This document shows positions 1 to 8,152 of a stretch of DNA of 52,045 bases, piece by piece. The DNA is taken from positions 3,989 to 56,033 of the forward strand of contig NZ_VWMY01000069.1 in assembly GCF_008905045.1 (NCBI RefSeq), given 5' to 3'. Origin of the DNA: Streptomyces albicerus. Lineage in GTDB: Bacteria; Actinomycetota; Actinomycetes; Streptomycetales; Streptomycetaceae. The notes below the pieces were generated by a model, which saw only the letters and a program-made list of their open reading frames with translations, did not search any database and was not told the DNA's origin. The position numbers and the translations under genes are program-made. The stretch's first letter is position 1. Each line of letters starts with the position of its first letter.

Positions 1-300
1 GGCCGGAGCCTGGAACGCCGTGAAGCTGCATGCAGGACGTAAAACACCACAAAGAGCACCAGCCGCAAGAGCGACGTAACGCCGCAAGGCATACCTAAAT
101 GCCCACTTAGGGCGGAGCCAGTACTCCAGCTGTAGATCGTGACCACCATCGACGAGTGGCTTGTCGTCGCTGGTGGTGGCAGTGGAGAGCGCACGATTGT
201 TGGCGGCACTGCCCACTTGTCCCCGGCGTAGATAGCATCACCTGGCCAGTGCAAGACGTCCGCAACTGCGCCAGGCGTCCCGGGCCGGCAAGGAGGCCAC
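1..300. other. Intergenic stretch, nothing recognised
   Basis: No convincing coding frame is visible. The only signal is an AAGGAGG ribosome-binding site at about 290-296, serving the gene that starts at 301. Confidence 0.5.
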
Positions 301-834
301 ATGAGCGAGGCGTACTCGCCAATCCCGGAGCTGAACCTACTCAAGGAGTTCGAGGACCGGATCGGTCCGGTCTACTACTCGGAGGGTTTCGAGCTGCGCG
401 AGTACGGCGCAGACGCTGGCCTCCACACCTGGTCGGAGCATCCGGAGTTCCTGAGCCGGTTCATCCCCTTCGCGCAGGCCAACGGCTCCGGCTCCGACTA
501 CGCGCTGTGGCGGTGCGACGATCGGACCAATCTTGCCACTCTGCCCGTCGTCTTGGTCGGCGATGAAGGGCATCTCTATGTGATTGCGCGAAACCTGATG
601 GAGCTGTTCCAGCTTCTGGCCATCGACAGCCAGCCTGTCGCTGACTTCGGGTTTCTTGCCTCTGGAGACGTTGAGGAACACAGCGATGGCCACCATGAGT
701 TCCTCACCTGGTTGAACCAGAATTTCGGCCTTGAGCCACCGGAGGACCTGCACGCGCTCTGGACCGGGCGGAAGAAGTCTGACGATCGGTTCAGGGCATG
801 GGTGAGCCAGTTCGTTGAGTTGGACGAACACTGA
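301..834 (+). CDS. SMI1/KNR4 (SUKH)-like protein
   Basis: A 177-residue soluble protein that reads like an actinobacterial SMI1/KNR4-family member. The conserved pattern is an early aromatic segment (VYYSEGFELREYG, residues 24-36), then FIPFAQANGSGSDYALWR, a strand LATLPVVLVGDEG, and a helical tail. The ATG is supported by an AAGGAGG motif 5 nt upstream. No signal peptide or membrane segment is seen. SUKH proteins are often immunity proteins of polymorphic toxins, but no toxin gene lies beside it, so that role is not supported here. It stands alone among transposon remnants. Confidence 0.7.
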   Translation: MSEAYSPIPELNLLKEFEDRIGPVYYSEGFELREYGADAGLHTWSEHPEFLSRFIPFAQANGSGSDYALWRCDDRTNLATLPVVLVGDEGHLYVIARNLMELFQLLAIDSQPVADFGFLASGDVEEHSDGHHEFLTWLNQNFGLEPPEDLHALWTGRKKSDDRFRAWVSQFVELDEH

Positions 835-899
835 CAGCCCATCGCAGTTCGTGATCTTCATGGCTGTGCGGCTTGTCGCCGGTAGTGGCTTACCTGGGC

Positions 900-1260
900 T
901 CAGGCCTGGTGGCGGCGTCGCCAGTCGGACCAGCTGAGCCGGTGGGCCGTGTCGTGGACGGGCTGGACGACGAGGGTGATGAACAGGCGCTGGAATTCGT
1001 TGCAAGTGAGAGGTACGAGGGTACGGGGCGCGGGGCGGCGGGTGCGTTCATCGGCGCGGACGACGGCGAGGAAGGCATGGGCGAGCATGGCCAGGGTGAG
1101 GACCGGCGCATCGAGAGGCAGACCCGGCGAGTGGAGACCTCCCCGCACCACCGCGACCTGGAACTCGGAGCACACTACTTCCGGGGCGTTGGCGCCGGTT
1201 ACGTTCTGCGCGTCGCCTCGGAACGGGGCTGGAACCTCCATCCCGTGCTGCGCTCGCACC
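900..1260 (-). pseudogene. IS701-type transposase C-terminal remnant
   Basis: The minus-strand frame contains LTLAMLAHAFLAVVRADE, then LVPLTCNEFQRLF and a terminal WRRRHQA. This is the pattern at the C-terminus of Streptomyces IS701-type transposases (LAMLAHAFLAV, then LTxNExxRLF, then WRRRHQ). Nothing resembling the catalytic N-terminal part is found upstream, so only about 120 residues survive. Bounds are approximate. Confidence 0.6.
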
Positions 1261-1689
1261 TCCGGCGTCGGTTTCCACTGCGCCACATCGGGCGGCCGCG
1301 ATCGGATTTGAGGAACTGACCGGCCCCGGACGATCCTCGGACCCTGTTGGCGAATCTGGGGGCGGCGCACTTCCAGGCATGCACTTCGCGAAAAACGGAA
1401 AACTTTCCGGGAAAGTGTTCACACTCTTCGCAGCTGGTGCCCTGGCAGAGGGGGTGTGGACTGTTGCCGAAGCGCCGAGCGTTAGTGAGTCCTCGTGAGC
1501 GTGAGTGAGCGCTGGGTTGGGCTGGTTTTCAGTCTGGCCGTACGGGCCGGTCGTCTCTGGATGTGATGTGCTCTGGGCCCCGCCGCGGGACGGGAACGAG
1601 AGTTCTTGGGTCGAATGGGTGACCTTTGCCGATGGTCCTCGTTGACTGCCGTGACGGGGGTCTTCGGCCAGGCGGGGGTGAACGAGTGG
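1261..1689. other. Non-coding stretch with a small dyad
   Basis: No protein family is recognisable in any frame. A short inverted repeat (CGGAAA, 3 nt, TTTCCG) occurs near 1396-1410. Its role is unknown. Confidence 0.4.
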
Positions 1690-1855
1690 GCGGGCTGCGC
1701 GAGTTGGCGGTGTTGTTCGTGGTGCCCGGTCCCGCCGGGGTGGCCATCCGGGACCGACTGCGGGTGTCGGAGACAGATGCGGCGGTGCTGGCCGAGGTCG
1801 GAGTCTTCCTAGGGTCGCTGGCGGCCGGTGATCTCGCGGAACGCTCCCGGCCGGG
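1690..1855 (+). pseudogene. Possible TnpB/IS605-OrfB N-terminal fragment
   Basis: The frame reads VAIRDRLRVSETDAAVL followed by EVGVFLGSLAAGDLAER. This resembles the N-terminus of some actinobacterial TnpB-like transposases (RDRLxV, then VGxxLGxLAGxDLA). The match is from memory of the pattern and covers only about 50 residues; the rest of the protein is not detectable downstream. Confidence 0.3.
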
Positions 1856-2164
1856 TGCGTGCCTGGCGCCGCGCGAACCGGCGATCTCGCATCCCTGTCG
1901 GCCCCGGAACCGATCGCCATGTTCAAAGCCAAAGGCGCCCTACCTTCGCAGTGGCTTCCCCGGCTACGTACCCAGTCACGACATTGGTGCCACGGCGCCG
2001 TCGGCTTAAGGGCCAACGACCTCGACCGGCGACGAAGAAGAGCGGCGTTCGCGAATCGGGCACAGTAACGGAACACTGCACGAAATCTTTGAGGTGCGTC
2101 CCGCTGACCTGCGGCAACGGCGGGATCGGACGCCGCTGTCGGTGACGGCTGATAGATGTAAGGC
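1856..2164. other. Unassigned stretch
   Basis: Arg- and Pro-rich open frames run on both strands with no recognisable domain. They are probably decayed mobile-element sequence. Confidence 0.35.
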
Positions 2165-2896
2165 ATGCCTGATGCCGTGCCCAGCGCCCTCGAACCGGCA
2201 TGTCACCGATGGAAGTCACCGACCCAACTGGACCCGAAATTACCGTCACTGGGGAAGCTGATCGCGTGGCAGCGTGACCGGTGCGCGATATGCGGGGGAT
2301 CCGCCACCGTGTGTGTGGTGGACCATGACCACGCCACGGGGCTCGTGCGAGGGTTGCTGTGCTCCACCTGCAACATGACGGAGGGCATGATGGGGCCTGG
2401 AACGGAGCCGTTCGTCTCCTATCGCCGTCGGCCGCCCACGGCGATCGTCGGTGTCACGCTTCCGTACCGCTCGGGCGATCGTGCGTACTCCTACCGATGC
2501 GATCGCCACCTCGGCTACCTGAGCATTCCCTCCGCCTGGTGTCCCGGGGTCAGCGACCTCATCCTGCTTGACGATCCGTCGGATCCCACGGCCATGACGC
2601 GTGCCGTGGACGAACACGAGCGTCAGAACCCGGGAATGGGAGACATGGCTCGGATCGAGCTGATCGCGTTCGAATGCGTGGGCGATCTCCGGCCGGATGG
2701 CATCTGCCGCGATCAGAGGATGCACCTGGAAGGTGAGCCTCCGCCGGGCGCGCCGGTCTTTGCGCCTACTCGCGCCGCCCGGGCACAGAGTCTGACTGGG
2801 ACTCTGGCTGCTGGTCGGGTCTTGGATATGCGTAACCGGCCGCGCGGGCTGCCGCGCCGCGGATCAGCCCCTTTATGGAGGCGCGTCGACCGTTGA
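2165..2896 (+). CDS. Recombination endonuclease VII-type HNH protein
   Basis: A 243-residue protein with a clear endonuclease VII (ββα-metal HNH) core. It has Cys40-x2-Cys43, the metal-binding D53-H54-D55-H56 (VVDHDHATGLVRGLLC) and the second zinc pair Cys66-x2-Cys69 followed by Asn70. This family resolves branched DNA in T4-type phages and is common as small nucleases in actinobacterial genomes and phages. The region after about residue 185 is Arg/Pro-rich and may be run-on into decayed sequence, so the true C-terminus could be altered. A nicking or structure-specific nuclease activity is likely; its biological role is unknown. Confidence 0.7.
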   Translation: MPDAVPSALEPACHRWKSPTQLDPKLPSLGKLIAWQRDRCAICGGSATVCVVDHDHATGLVRGLLCSTCNMTEGMMGPGTEPFVSYRRRPPTAIVGVTLPYRSGDRAYSYRCDRHLGYLSIPSAWCPGVSDLILLDDPSDPTAMTRAVDEHERQNPGMGDMARIELIAFECVGDLRPDGICRDQRMHLEGEPPPGAPVFAPTRAARAQSLTGTLAAGRVLDMRNRPRGLPRRGSAPLWRRVDR

Positions 2897-3191
2897 GACG
2901 GAGTGATCACTAATTCTCCGATGCTCCCAGGGGGTCGGCTGACCCGCTTCCTCAGCCGTCTGTGGCAGGTGCAGCGCAGGTTGCAGGCCGGGAATGCATG
3001 CCGCAGGTTCCTCATTGGCCGGCCGCCGGTACTGCGAGACCCCACAGATGGCACCGGACAGTTCGCGTGCGGTAGACAGGAAAGATCTCGAAAGGACTGG
3101 CCCCAGGAATCGGCCCGGGCCCCGGGGCCTCGCGCATGCCTCGTTGTGTGAGCGTCGGTTGGCGTGCGCTGCAGCTTTGCTAGCGCCGCGG
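2897..3191. other. Unassigned stretch
   Basis: Short frames on both strands show no recognisable domain. The stretch lies between the endonuclease gene and the aroE remnant. Confidence 0.4.
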
Positions 3192-3574
3192 TCAGGAATT
3201 GCCAGGGGCGGCAGAGCGGGTTGTGAGTGCGGCTGCGGCGGCGCTCAGCATTTCTGTGACGGGCACGTGGGAGTGCCCCGTCTGGAGGACGATTTGTTGG
3301 GCGGCTTGGTGTATCAGCATCGGTAGCCCTCCCACGACACGCCGTCCGGCTTCCTTGGCAGCCTGAGCGAAACAGTTTGGCCACGGACGGTAGACGACAT
3401 CCATGAGCGCTCCAGCGCCACGCGGTCAGAGCGGTGCGAGGGCGTCAGCTGCGTGCGGCGGAAGAGCGGACACGACGAGTTCCAGGCCAGTCCCATCGCC
3501 GCGTAGGCCGCCCGGTGCAGGACGGGTGACAGCGCGCCGTCGACGGGTGATCCGAGCAACGCCAGCCGGTTCAT
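3192..3574 (-). pseudogene. aroE (shikimate dehydrogenase) remnant with internal deletion
   Basis: Two pieces of a shikimate dehydrogenase lie in order on the minus strand. The N-terminus (from ATG 3574) reads MNRLALLGSPVDGALSPVLH followed by RAAYAAMGLAW, the substrate-binding SxSxxLHxxAY region. The C-terminus (from about 3404) reads MDVVYRPWPN, then GRRVVGGLPMLIHQAAQQ, the DVVYxP and GxxMLxxQA motifs of AroE. Only about 70 nt separate them, whereas an intact gene has over 500 nt there, including the NADP-binding fold. The joined pieces are also in different frames. The gene is dead. Confidence 0.8.
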
Positions 3575-3711
3575 GGAGTGTGGTGAAGCATCGCGGCCAC
3601 GCCTTCGTCGCTGTGCTCGTACGCGATTCCGCGCAGCACGGCCACGGGAGCGCCGCGCCCGCGCTGTCCGAGGATCAGCCCGGCTGCCGCGGCCACCAGG
3701 TCGGTCAGCGT
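3571..3711 (-). pseudogene. C-terminal fragment of a CofE-like F420 ligase
   Basis: The frame ends TDLVAAAAGLILGQRGRGA, then PVAVLRGIAYEHSDEG. This resembles the C-terminal part of coenzyme F420-0:L-glutamate ligases (DExAAAAxLVxGxxxGxPVAVVRG). Only about 45 residues are present, and they continue in frame from an integrase fragment upstream, giving a chimera. Assignment rests on a short motif. Confidence 0.45.
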
Positions 3712-3960
3712 TTCCTCCTGCCGCTTGGTCTTCCCGCCCTGCGGGTCGATGTACAGCCCTCGGTCCATGTCGGCCTGTACCTTCGCAGCGAACCGGTCTG
3801 CGTCCACCTTCCGGCGGAAGCTCTTGCTGGGCTGCTTCGCGCCCTCGTGCCAGCGTGCGCGCCACTGGATGCCCTTGCCGTGGTCGGCGGCCGGGTACGG
3901 CAGGGCACCCGCCTCGGCATCTACCGGTGGGTGGTCGAGCGCACCTTGTGCGCCACGAGG
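3712..3960 (-). pseudogene. Site-specific integrase N-terminal fragment
   Basis: The minus-strand frame reads GKGIQWRARWHEGAKQPSKS, then FRRKVDADRFAAKVQADM and LYIDPQGGKTK. This is the DNA-arm-binding N-terminal domain of actinobacterial tyrosine integrases. The core-binding and catalytic domains are absent, and the frame runs directly into the CofE-like fragment. The upstream start is not defined. Confidence 0.65.
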
Positions 3961-4276
3961 CGCTCTGTTTGTATCCCCGGTTCAACCGGGAGGAACTCGG
4001 AAGGAGGTTCCTGGGCCCGATGACTTACCTGGATCCGAAAGGTGAAGGGGACAAAAGCATGTCAGAAAACCAGTGACCGGGTCCAGTTGTCAGGGTGAGC
4101 TGGGTGGCCCGCGCGATATGGCGAAGACGGAGAGTGCGGCTTGCCAGGGCGTATTCTTCGCGGGCATGGTCATCCTTCGATCGCGGTGAGGACGACAGCA
4201 GTCACTTCCACATCACCGACAACCTACCGACGCCCGACGGGACCGGTCCCGGCCCAGCGCCAATATTCTCCGTGAC
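3961..4276. other. Intergenic stretch, nothing recognised
   Basis: No supported gene, hairpin or repeat is seen between the integrase fragment and the small membrane protein gene. Confidence 0.4.
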
Positions 4277-4651
4277 ATGCCTTCAGGTGAGATGCACAGA
4301 CCACCGGCGCCGATCATCGCAGCGGTTGCCCTCAATGGGTTGCTGGCCGCCTTCCCGCTCGTCGGGGCGATCTTGTTTGTCACAGGCGGAGAACCGGCCG
4401 GTGCCGTGGTTGCCCTCTTCGCTCTCCTGCCTGGCCTGGCGGCCTACGGACTGTGGCAAGGCAACCGCGGCGCCCGGGTCGTGGCGATCGGCGAGGGCGT
4501 AGTGATTGGCTTGCTAGGGCTCCGCGCCGCTGACGTGGCTGGGCTGGGCGCGTTGCTGTTCGGGGCGGTGGTCATCGTGCTGCTTGCAGGAACGGACTCA
4601 TCTCGCGCGTGGTTTACCCCAGGCCCTTCCTCCGATGAAGAACTAATTTAG
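4277..4651 (+). CDS. Small multipass membrane protein, unknown function
   Basis: 124 residues with three or four hydrophobic segments: roughly residues 13-38 (IIAAVALNGLLAAFPLVGAI), 43-60 (AGAVVALFALLPGLAAYGLW), 66-83 and 86-104 (LGALLFGAVVIVLLAG). The C-terminal tail is acidic (SSDEELI). A second in-frame ATG at 4292 (MHRPP) has a better-placed AGGTGA in front and may be the true start. No family is recognised and it has no operon partner. Confidence 0.55.
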   Translation: MPSGEMHRPPAPIIAAVALNGLLAAFPLVGAILFVTGGEPAGAVVALFALLPGLAAYGLWQGNRGARVVAIGEGVVIGLLGLRAADVAGLGALLFGAVVIVLLAGTDSSRAWFTPGPSSDEELI

Positions 4652-4928
4652 TCGGCGCGCTCCGGCTGCGCGGATACGGGGCGGGTCTCGGCGTAGCCGC
4701 GAATCCACGCGGTACGCAGCGTTGACGTGCTCGGGTACGGGCATGACTTCGGCGGGTCTCCCCGCTCGCCTGGCTGGAGATCCGGCGCTGCAAGACCGTC
4801 CGCATCCGTCGGCGTACGCAGGGATCACAAACCGTCACGACCCGCGAGACACCGCGGATTCAACTGAGTAACGTACAGACCCGTACGGGGAAGTTAAGCG
4901 ACGGGCGCCCGAGCGGAGGTATGGATAG
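4652..4928. other. Intergenic stretch, nothing recognised
   Basis: No supported gene. A GGAGG at about 4915-4919 is the ribosome-binding site of the next gene. Confidence 0.4.
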
Positions 4929-5210
4929 ATGGGGATATGGTGGAGATTCATTGGACGACCTCTTCTTGAGCGTTGCCCAAGGTGCAAAGGAAGGAGGCAG
5001 ATTGGCAGTTATCAGTCCCGGGTTGTCATCCGCGAGGAACGTCGTGCTGATGGCCTCTATCGGACCTCCAAGATGGTCACCTTCTACAGCTGTGGAAAGT
5101 GCGGGGAATCCTTCGACAAGTACGGCGATCCGAGGGAGAAGAGGCACTACTGGCTGGACAGCGCGGGAAATCCTATGCGGCATCCGTGGGGGAACGATGA
5201 TGACCGGTAG
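4929..5210 (+). CDS. Small zinc-ribbon protein, unknown function
   Basis: 93 residues with two CxxC knuckles (CPRC, Cys16/Cys19; and CGKC around residues 55-58), a spacing fit for one treble-clef or ribbon zinc site. The rest is basic and aromatic-rich, ending in a short acidic tail (GNDDDR). GGAGG lies 9 nt upstream of the ATG. Function is unknown; nucleic-acid binding is a guess from the zinc ribbon and charge. It is flanked by transposase remnants on the right. Confidence 0.6.
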   Translation: MGIWWRFIGRPLLERCPRCKGRRQIGSYQSRVVIREERRADGLYRTSKMVTFYSCGKCGESFDKYGDPREKRHYWLDSAGNPMRHPWGNDDDR

Positions 5211-5230
5211 TTGGTTAAACCCGGCAGTAC

Positions 5231-5395
5231 TCAGGTTGAATCCGCGTTGTCCGGTGTCTCGATCAGGCTATTGAGGCTCAGGCCCGTGGGTGGCAGGCAG
5301 CCGGTGATCAGGTGCGGCCGGTACTGGATCTTCTTGAGCTTCCGCTTGATGACCTGGGTCAGGTACGCCAGGTCGGCGGGGCGAAGTCGGCCAGG
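5231..5395 (-). pseudogene. IS630-type transposase C-terminal fragment
   Basis: The frame reads LAYLTQVIKRKLKKIQYRPH, then LITGCLPPTGLSL. This is the characteristic IS630 C-terminus (LxxIQYRPxLIxGCLxxTGL) beyond the last catalytic residue. It abuts the IstA fragment at about 5395, so one element was broken by the other. Confidence 0.7.
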
Positions 5396-6025
5396 CCCGC
5401 TCGGGCTCCACATCTAACAACCGGGCACCGGCAGCGGCGAGATGAGCCGCTTCCTGGTCGTTGGCGATCAGCCTCTCGTGCCGGGCCACTTCCACGTTCT
5501 GGTCGTAAACCACCAGGTGAGAAGCATGCAAGACGACCCGCACCCGCTTGCCGATCAACCGGATCGGCACCGAGTAGCGGTTGGTGCGGACCGGGATCTG
5601 GCCGTAGCGGTCGACACGCGGGGTGAACAGCCGGCCCGTCTCGAACGGTTCCTCAGGCAGCGGCATTAGCAGCGGCTGCTCGAGTGCAAAGTACCCGGCG
5701 ACGGTCTTGGGCCGGGTGCCGATGCGGCGTGCGTCGTCCTGCCGGTCCCACTGCTCGACCATCTCGTTCAGTTCGGCGAGCGAGGAGACCTCAGGGACGG
5801 GAACGAAGTGGTTGCGGCGGAAGTAGCCGATCTGCCCTTCGACGCCGCCCTTCTCGTGGGCGCCTTCGATGCCCGGACGGCAGTAGAAGCTCTCAATGCC
5901 GAAGTGCGACTCGAAGGCAATCCACCGTTCGGCTTCCACCCTGGCCCGACTGAGTCCCAGCACCCGCGCGACGGCGGCCTTGAGGTTGTCGTAGCGGACC
6001 TTGCTCCGCGGGACGCCTCTAATAT
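5396..6025 (-). pseudogene. IS21-type transposase (IstA) fragment
   Basis: An open minus-strand frame contains VRYDNLKAAVARVLG, then FYCRPGIEGAHEKGGVEGQI, GYFRRNHFVPVP and VPIRLIGKRVRVVLHASHLVVY. These are the rve core with its catalytic E (the EKGGVE motif) and the beta-rich C-terminal domain of IstA. The N-terminal HTH half is missing and the 3' end is replaced by IS630 sequence. About 210 of roughly 500 residues remain, and no istB partner is visible. Confidence 0.8.
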
Positions 6026-6122
6026 GCGGGTCTCGATGTCAAGCCGCCGACCTCGCTGAGGGCGAGGTTCATGAGAACAATTGTGTCGAGGAGTCCGGCT
6101 GGGCCGATCTAGGGTCGGCGCC

Positions 6123-6857
6123 ATGGTCTCCATGAAGCTCTTCGACTCCGAGCGCCGCGTCATCGAGGCTGCGGAACGGCTCGCTGCTGCCCTCGGAAGC
6201 GACCCGAACCACACCGTGGCCGCAGCGGCGATGGACACGGCCGGCAGGATCCATGAGGCGGTCAACGTCTACCACTTCACCGGCGGACCGTGCGCCGAGC
6301 TCGCCGTGCTCGGTGCTGCCGCAGCAGCGGGAGCCGGACCGCTCGTCACAATCGCTGCCGCGGGAGATCGGGGTCGCGGCCTGATCCCGCCGTGCGGCCG
6401 CTGCCGCCAAGCGCTTCTCGACCTCCATCCCGACGTCTTCCGCACCGTACCGACCGACGACGGACCGGCACTGCGCCCGATCCGGAGGCTTCTGCCGGAT
6501 ACCTACTTCTACCCCGATGCGGATGCGCGTCGAATTGTTCGGTTCAACAAGCGCTACTACGAAGACATTGCTACCGCACGGAAGACCTCCACCGTCCGCT
6601 ATGAAGATCCGATCGCGCCGGGTCCCGCAATCTTCCTCTTCGAGGACGACGAAGCCCCCCGCACGTTGGAGGGCACCGTCACCGGCGTCGAACGCCACCG
6701 GCTCGATCGCCTCACCGCCGAACAGGCTCGGCTCGATGGCTTCACGAGCATCGACCAGCTCAAGAAGGGCCTCCAGGGCCACTATCCCGGCCTGCCCTCT
6801 GATGCCGAAATCGAATTTGTGACGTTTACGGTCGAAGCGCCTGACGCCGTGGAGTGA
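6123..6857 (+). CDS. Blasticidin-S-deaminase-like domain fused to ASCH domain
   Basis: 244 residues. Residues 5-128 closely resemble fungal blasticidin-S deaminase. The NVYHFTGGPCAELAVLG core gives zinc ligand Cys57 and catalytic Glu59, and PPCGRCRQALLDLHP supplies Cys91 and Cys94; the 34-residue Cys-to-Cys spacing is the same as in that enzyme. Residues about 130-240 form an ASCH domain, with ARKTSTVRYEDPI (the Lys-Thr-x-Thr of amidohydrolase-type ASCH proteins) and a FLFEDDE strand. The expected reaction of the first domain is deamination of a cytosine nucleoside such as blasticidin S. The ASCH half may bind or hydrolyse a modified cytidine. It stands alone, followed by a strong terminator. 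ATG 6123 is chosen; an upstream ATG at 6081 is in frame but adds unconserved residues. Confidence 0.8.
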   Translation: MVSMKLFDSERRVIEAAERLAAALGSDPNHTVAAAAMDTAGRIHEAVNVYHFTGGPCAELAVLGAAAAAGAGPLVTIAAAGDRGRGLIPPCGRCRQALLDLHPDVFRTVPTDDGPALRPIRRLLPDTYFYPDADARRIVRFNKRYYEDIATARKTSTVRYEDPIAPGPAIFLFEDDEAPRTLEGTVTGVERHRLDRLTAEQARLDGFTSIDQLKKGLQGHYPGLPSDAEIEFVTFTVEAPDAVE

Positions 6858-6878
6858 TGCAGCGTGGATAACTCCATG

Positions 6879-6929
6879 CCCGATGGGATCGCAGTGCGGA
6901 CGCCTTGCGATCCCATCGGGCGCCCTTTT
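6879..6929 (+). terminator. Strong intrinsic terminator of the deaminase-ASCH gene
   Basis: A perfect 15-bp inverted repeat (6879-6893 and 6906-6920; CCCGATGGGATCGCA and its complement) with a 12-nt loop is followed by CGCCC and TTTT. It lies 22 nt after the stop codon. Confidence 0.9.
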
Positions 6930-6984
6930 GTTGATATCGGCGTCACATCACATCTGGCCGGATCGTTCAGCTTGAATGGGGCCG

Positions 6985-7110
6985 TCAGGACGCTTCTCCA
7001 TCGAGTCTGCTGAGGAGTCCGTCGAAGATCTGCTCGCGTGTGACTTGTCCCTTCGCTGCCGCGTCGTCTCGCTGGCGTTCGAGGGTGGGCCGGAACTCGA
7101 TCGTGGTGAC
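6985..7110 (-). pseudogene. Severed 3' tail of the shikimate-dehydrogenase-like gene
   Basis: About 40 codons, from the GTC next to the IS5 element to the stop at 6985 (VTTIEFRPTLERQRDD, then GQVTREQIFDGLLSRLDGEA). Deleting the IS and one copy of GTC joins this exactly in frame to the truncated gene at 8150-9004. It is therefore the original C-terminus, now without a start. Confidence 0.75.
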
Positions 7111-7143
7111 TAACGAGTTGGTGCGTGGTAGCGGGTGAGGTGT
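7111..7143. repeat. Left terminal inverted repeat of the IS5-type element
   Basis: Begins TAACGAGTTGGTGCGTGG and matches the complement of 8120-8152 at 32 of 33 positions. Confidence 0.9.
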
Positions 7144-7171
7144 CGTTGCTGGTAGGTGGCATGATCCGGCT

Positions 7172-8095
7172 GTGGCGATCATGGTCAATCGGGCGGTTCT
7201 TGCGCATCGGCTGTTCACGGGGATCTCGCGGCGTCATCTGGCTTGTCTGATAGAGGAGTTGGCCGTGCCGTGGCAGGCCGGAGTCGAAGGCCGCCGCCAT
7301 GCTGCGCGAGGCGGGGCCAGAAAGCGGGCCGAAGGAGCCGGGGCCCGCCACCAACTGGTCTTCGTCGACCGGCTGACGGCCACGCTCATTCATCTGCGGC
7401 ACGATCTTCCGCACGCCACCCTGGGGTTGCTGTTCGGTGTCGACCGCTCCACCATCACCCGCGCGATCGGGGAGGTACGCACCCTGCTGGCCGAGCGGGG
7501 GTGTGCGGTCCCCAGCAGTCCTGGCCTGCGTCTTCGGACCCTGGCGGACGTGTTCGCCTATGCCCAGGCCGAAGGCATCGAGCTGCGGCTGGACGCCACC
7601 GAGATCCAGGTCCGCAGGCCACCGGCTGGCCGCGGCGGACGGCGCGCGTTCGTCTCCGGGAAGAAGAAACAGAACACCATGAAGGCCACCGTCATCGCGG
7701 ACTGGCGTGGCCGCACGTTATGGACCGATGCCCTGCGGCCCGGACGCATGCACGACGCCACCGCCGCCCGCAATGAAGGCATCGCCATCTGCTTCCAGCA
7801 CTTCCCTGAAGTGGAAGTCCTCCTGGACGACGGCTACCTGGGCCTCAGTCGTGACCATCCCGGCCAGGCCATCACCCCGCCGAGAAAGCCGCGTCCCGGA
7901 GCTCTGCCCGGGAGAGTCGAACAGTGAGAACGTGACCGTCACGGGCACTCGTCCGACCGCATCACCGTCGAACACGCCCTGGCAGATCACGAACGCTGGA
8001 AGCAGCTGACCCGCTTCACCCACCGCCGCGACCGCCTGCCCGATACCTACCGGGTCATCGCCGGCCTTGTCTCCGACCGCACCGCCCAAACCTGA
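7172..8095 (+). pseudogene. IS5-type DDE transposase with in-frame TGA
   Basis: The frame encodes an N-terminal helical region, an HTH (LGLLFGVDRSTITRAIGEVR) and a DDE_Tnp_4-type core with LRLDATEIQVRRP and LLDDGYLG as the two aspartates. At 7925-7927 a TGA interrupts it. The same frame resumes immediately (ERDRHGHSSDRITVEHALAD) and runs to TGA 8093-8095, about 307 codons in all. Relatives have Trp at the stop position, so this looks like a TGG-to-TGA change. The truncated 251-residue product lacks the glutamate in RITVEHAL expected to complete the DDE triad. Confidence 0.85.
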
Positions 8096-8119
8096 ACCAC
8101 AGTCCTCAAGCGGGCCAGC

Positions 8120-8152
8120 ACACCTCACCCGCTATCACGCACCAACTCGTTA
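8120..8152. repeat. Right terminal inverted repeat of the IS5-type element
   Basis: Ends CAACTCGTTA. Its last three bases, read on the minus strand, supply the TAA stop codon of the interrupted shikimate-dehydrogenase-like gene. Confidence 0.9.

Larger units (their letters stand above)
7111..8152 (+). mobile_element. IS5-family-type insertion sequence, 1042 bp
   Basis: Bounded by 33-bp terminal inverted repeats (7111-7143 and 8120-8152, one mismatch) and flanked by GAC on both sides (7108-7110 and 8153-8155), consistent with a 3-bp target duplication. It holds one transposase gene, carrying an internal stop codon. It interrupts the leftward shikimate-dehydrogenase-like gene. The near-identical ends point to a fairly recent insertion. 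Confidence 0.9.

Noticed and set aside
1048..2166. A 372-codon minus-strand frame
   Set aside because: Composition is Arg/Pro-rich with no motif, and it overlaps the better supported IS701-type fragment in another frame.
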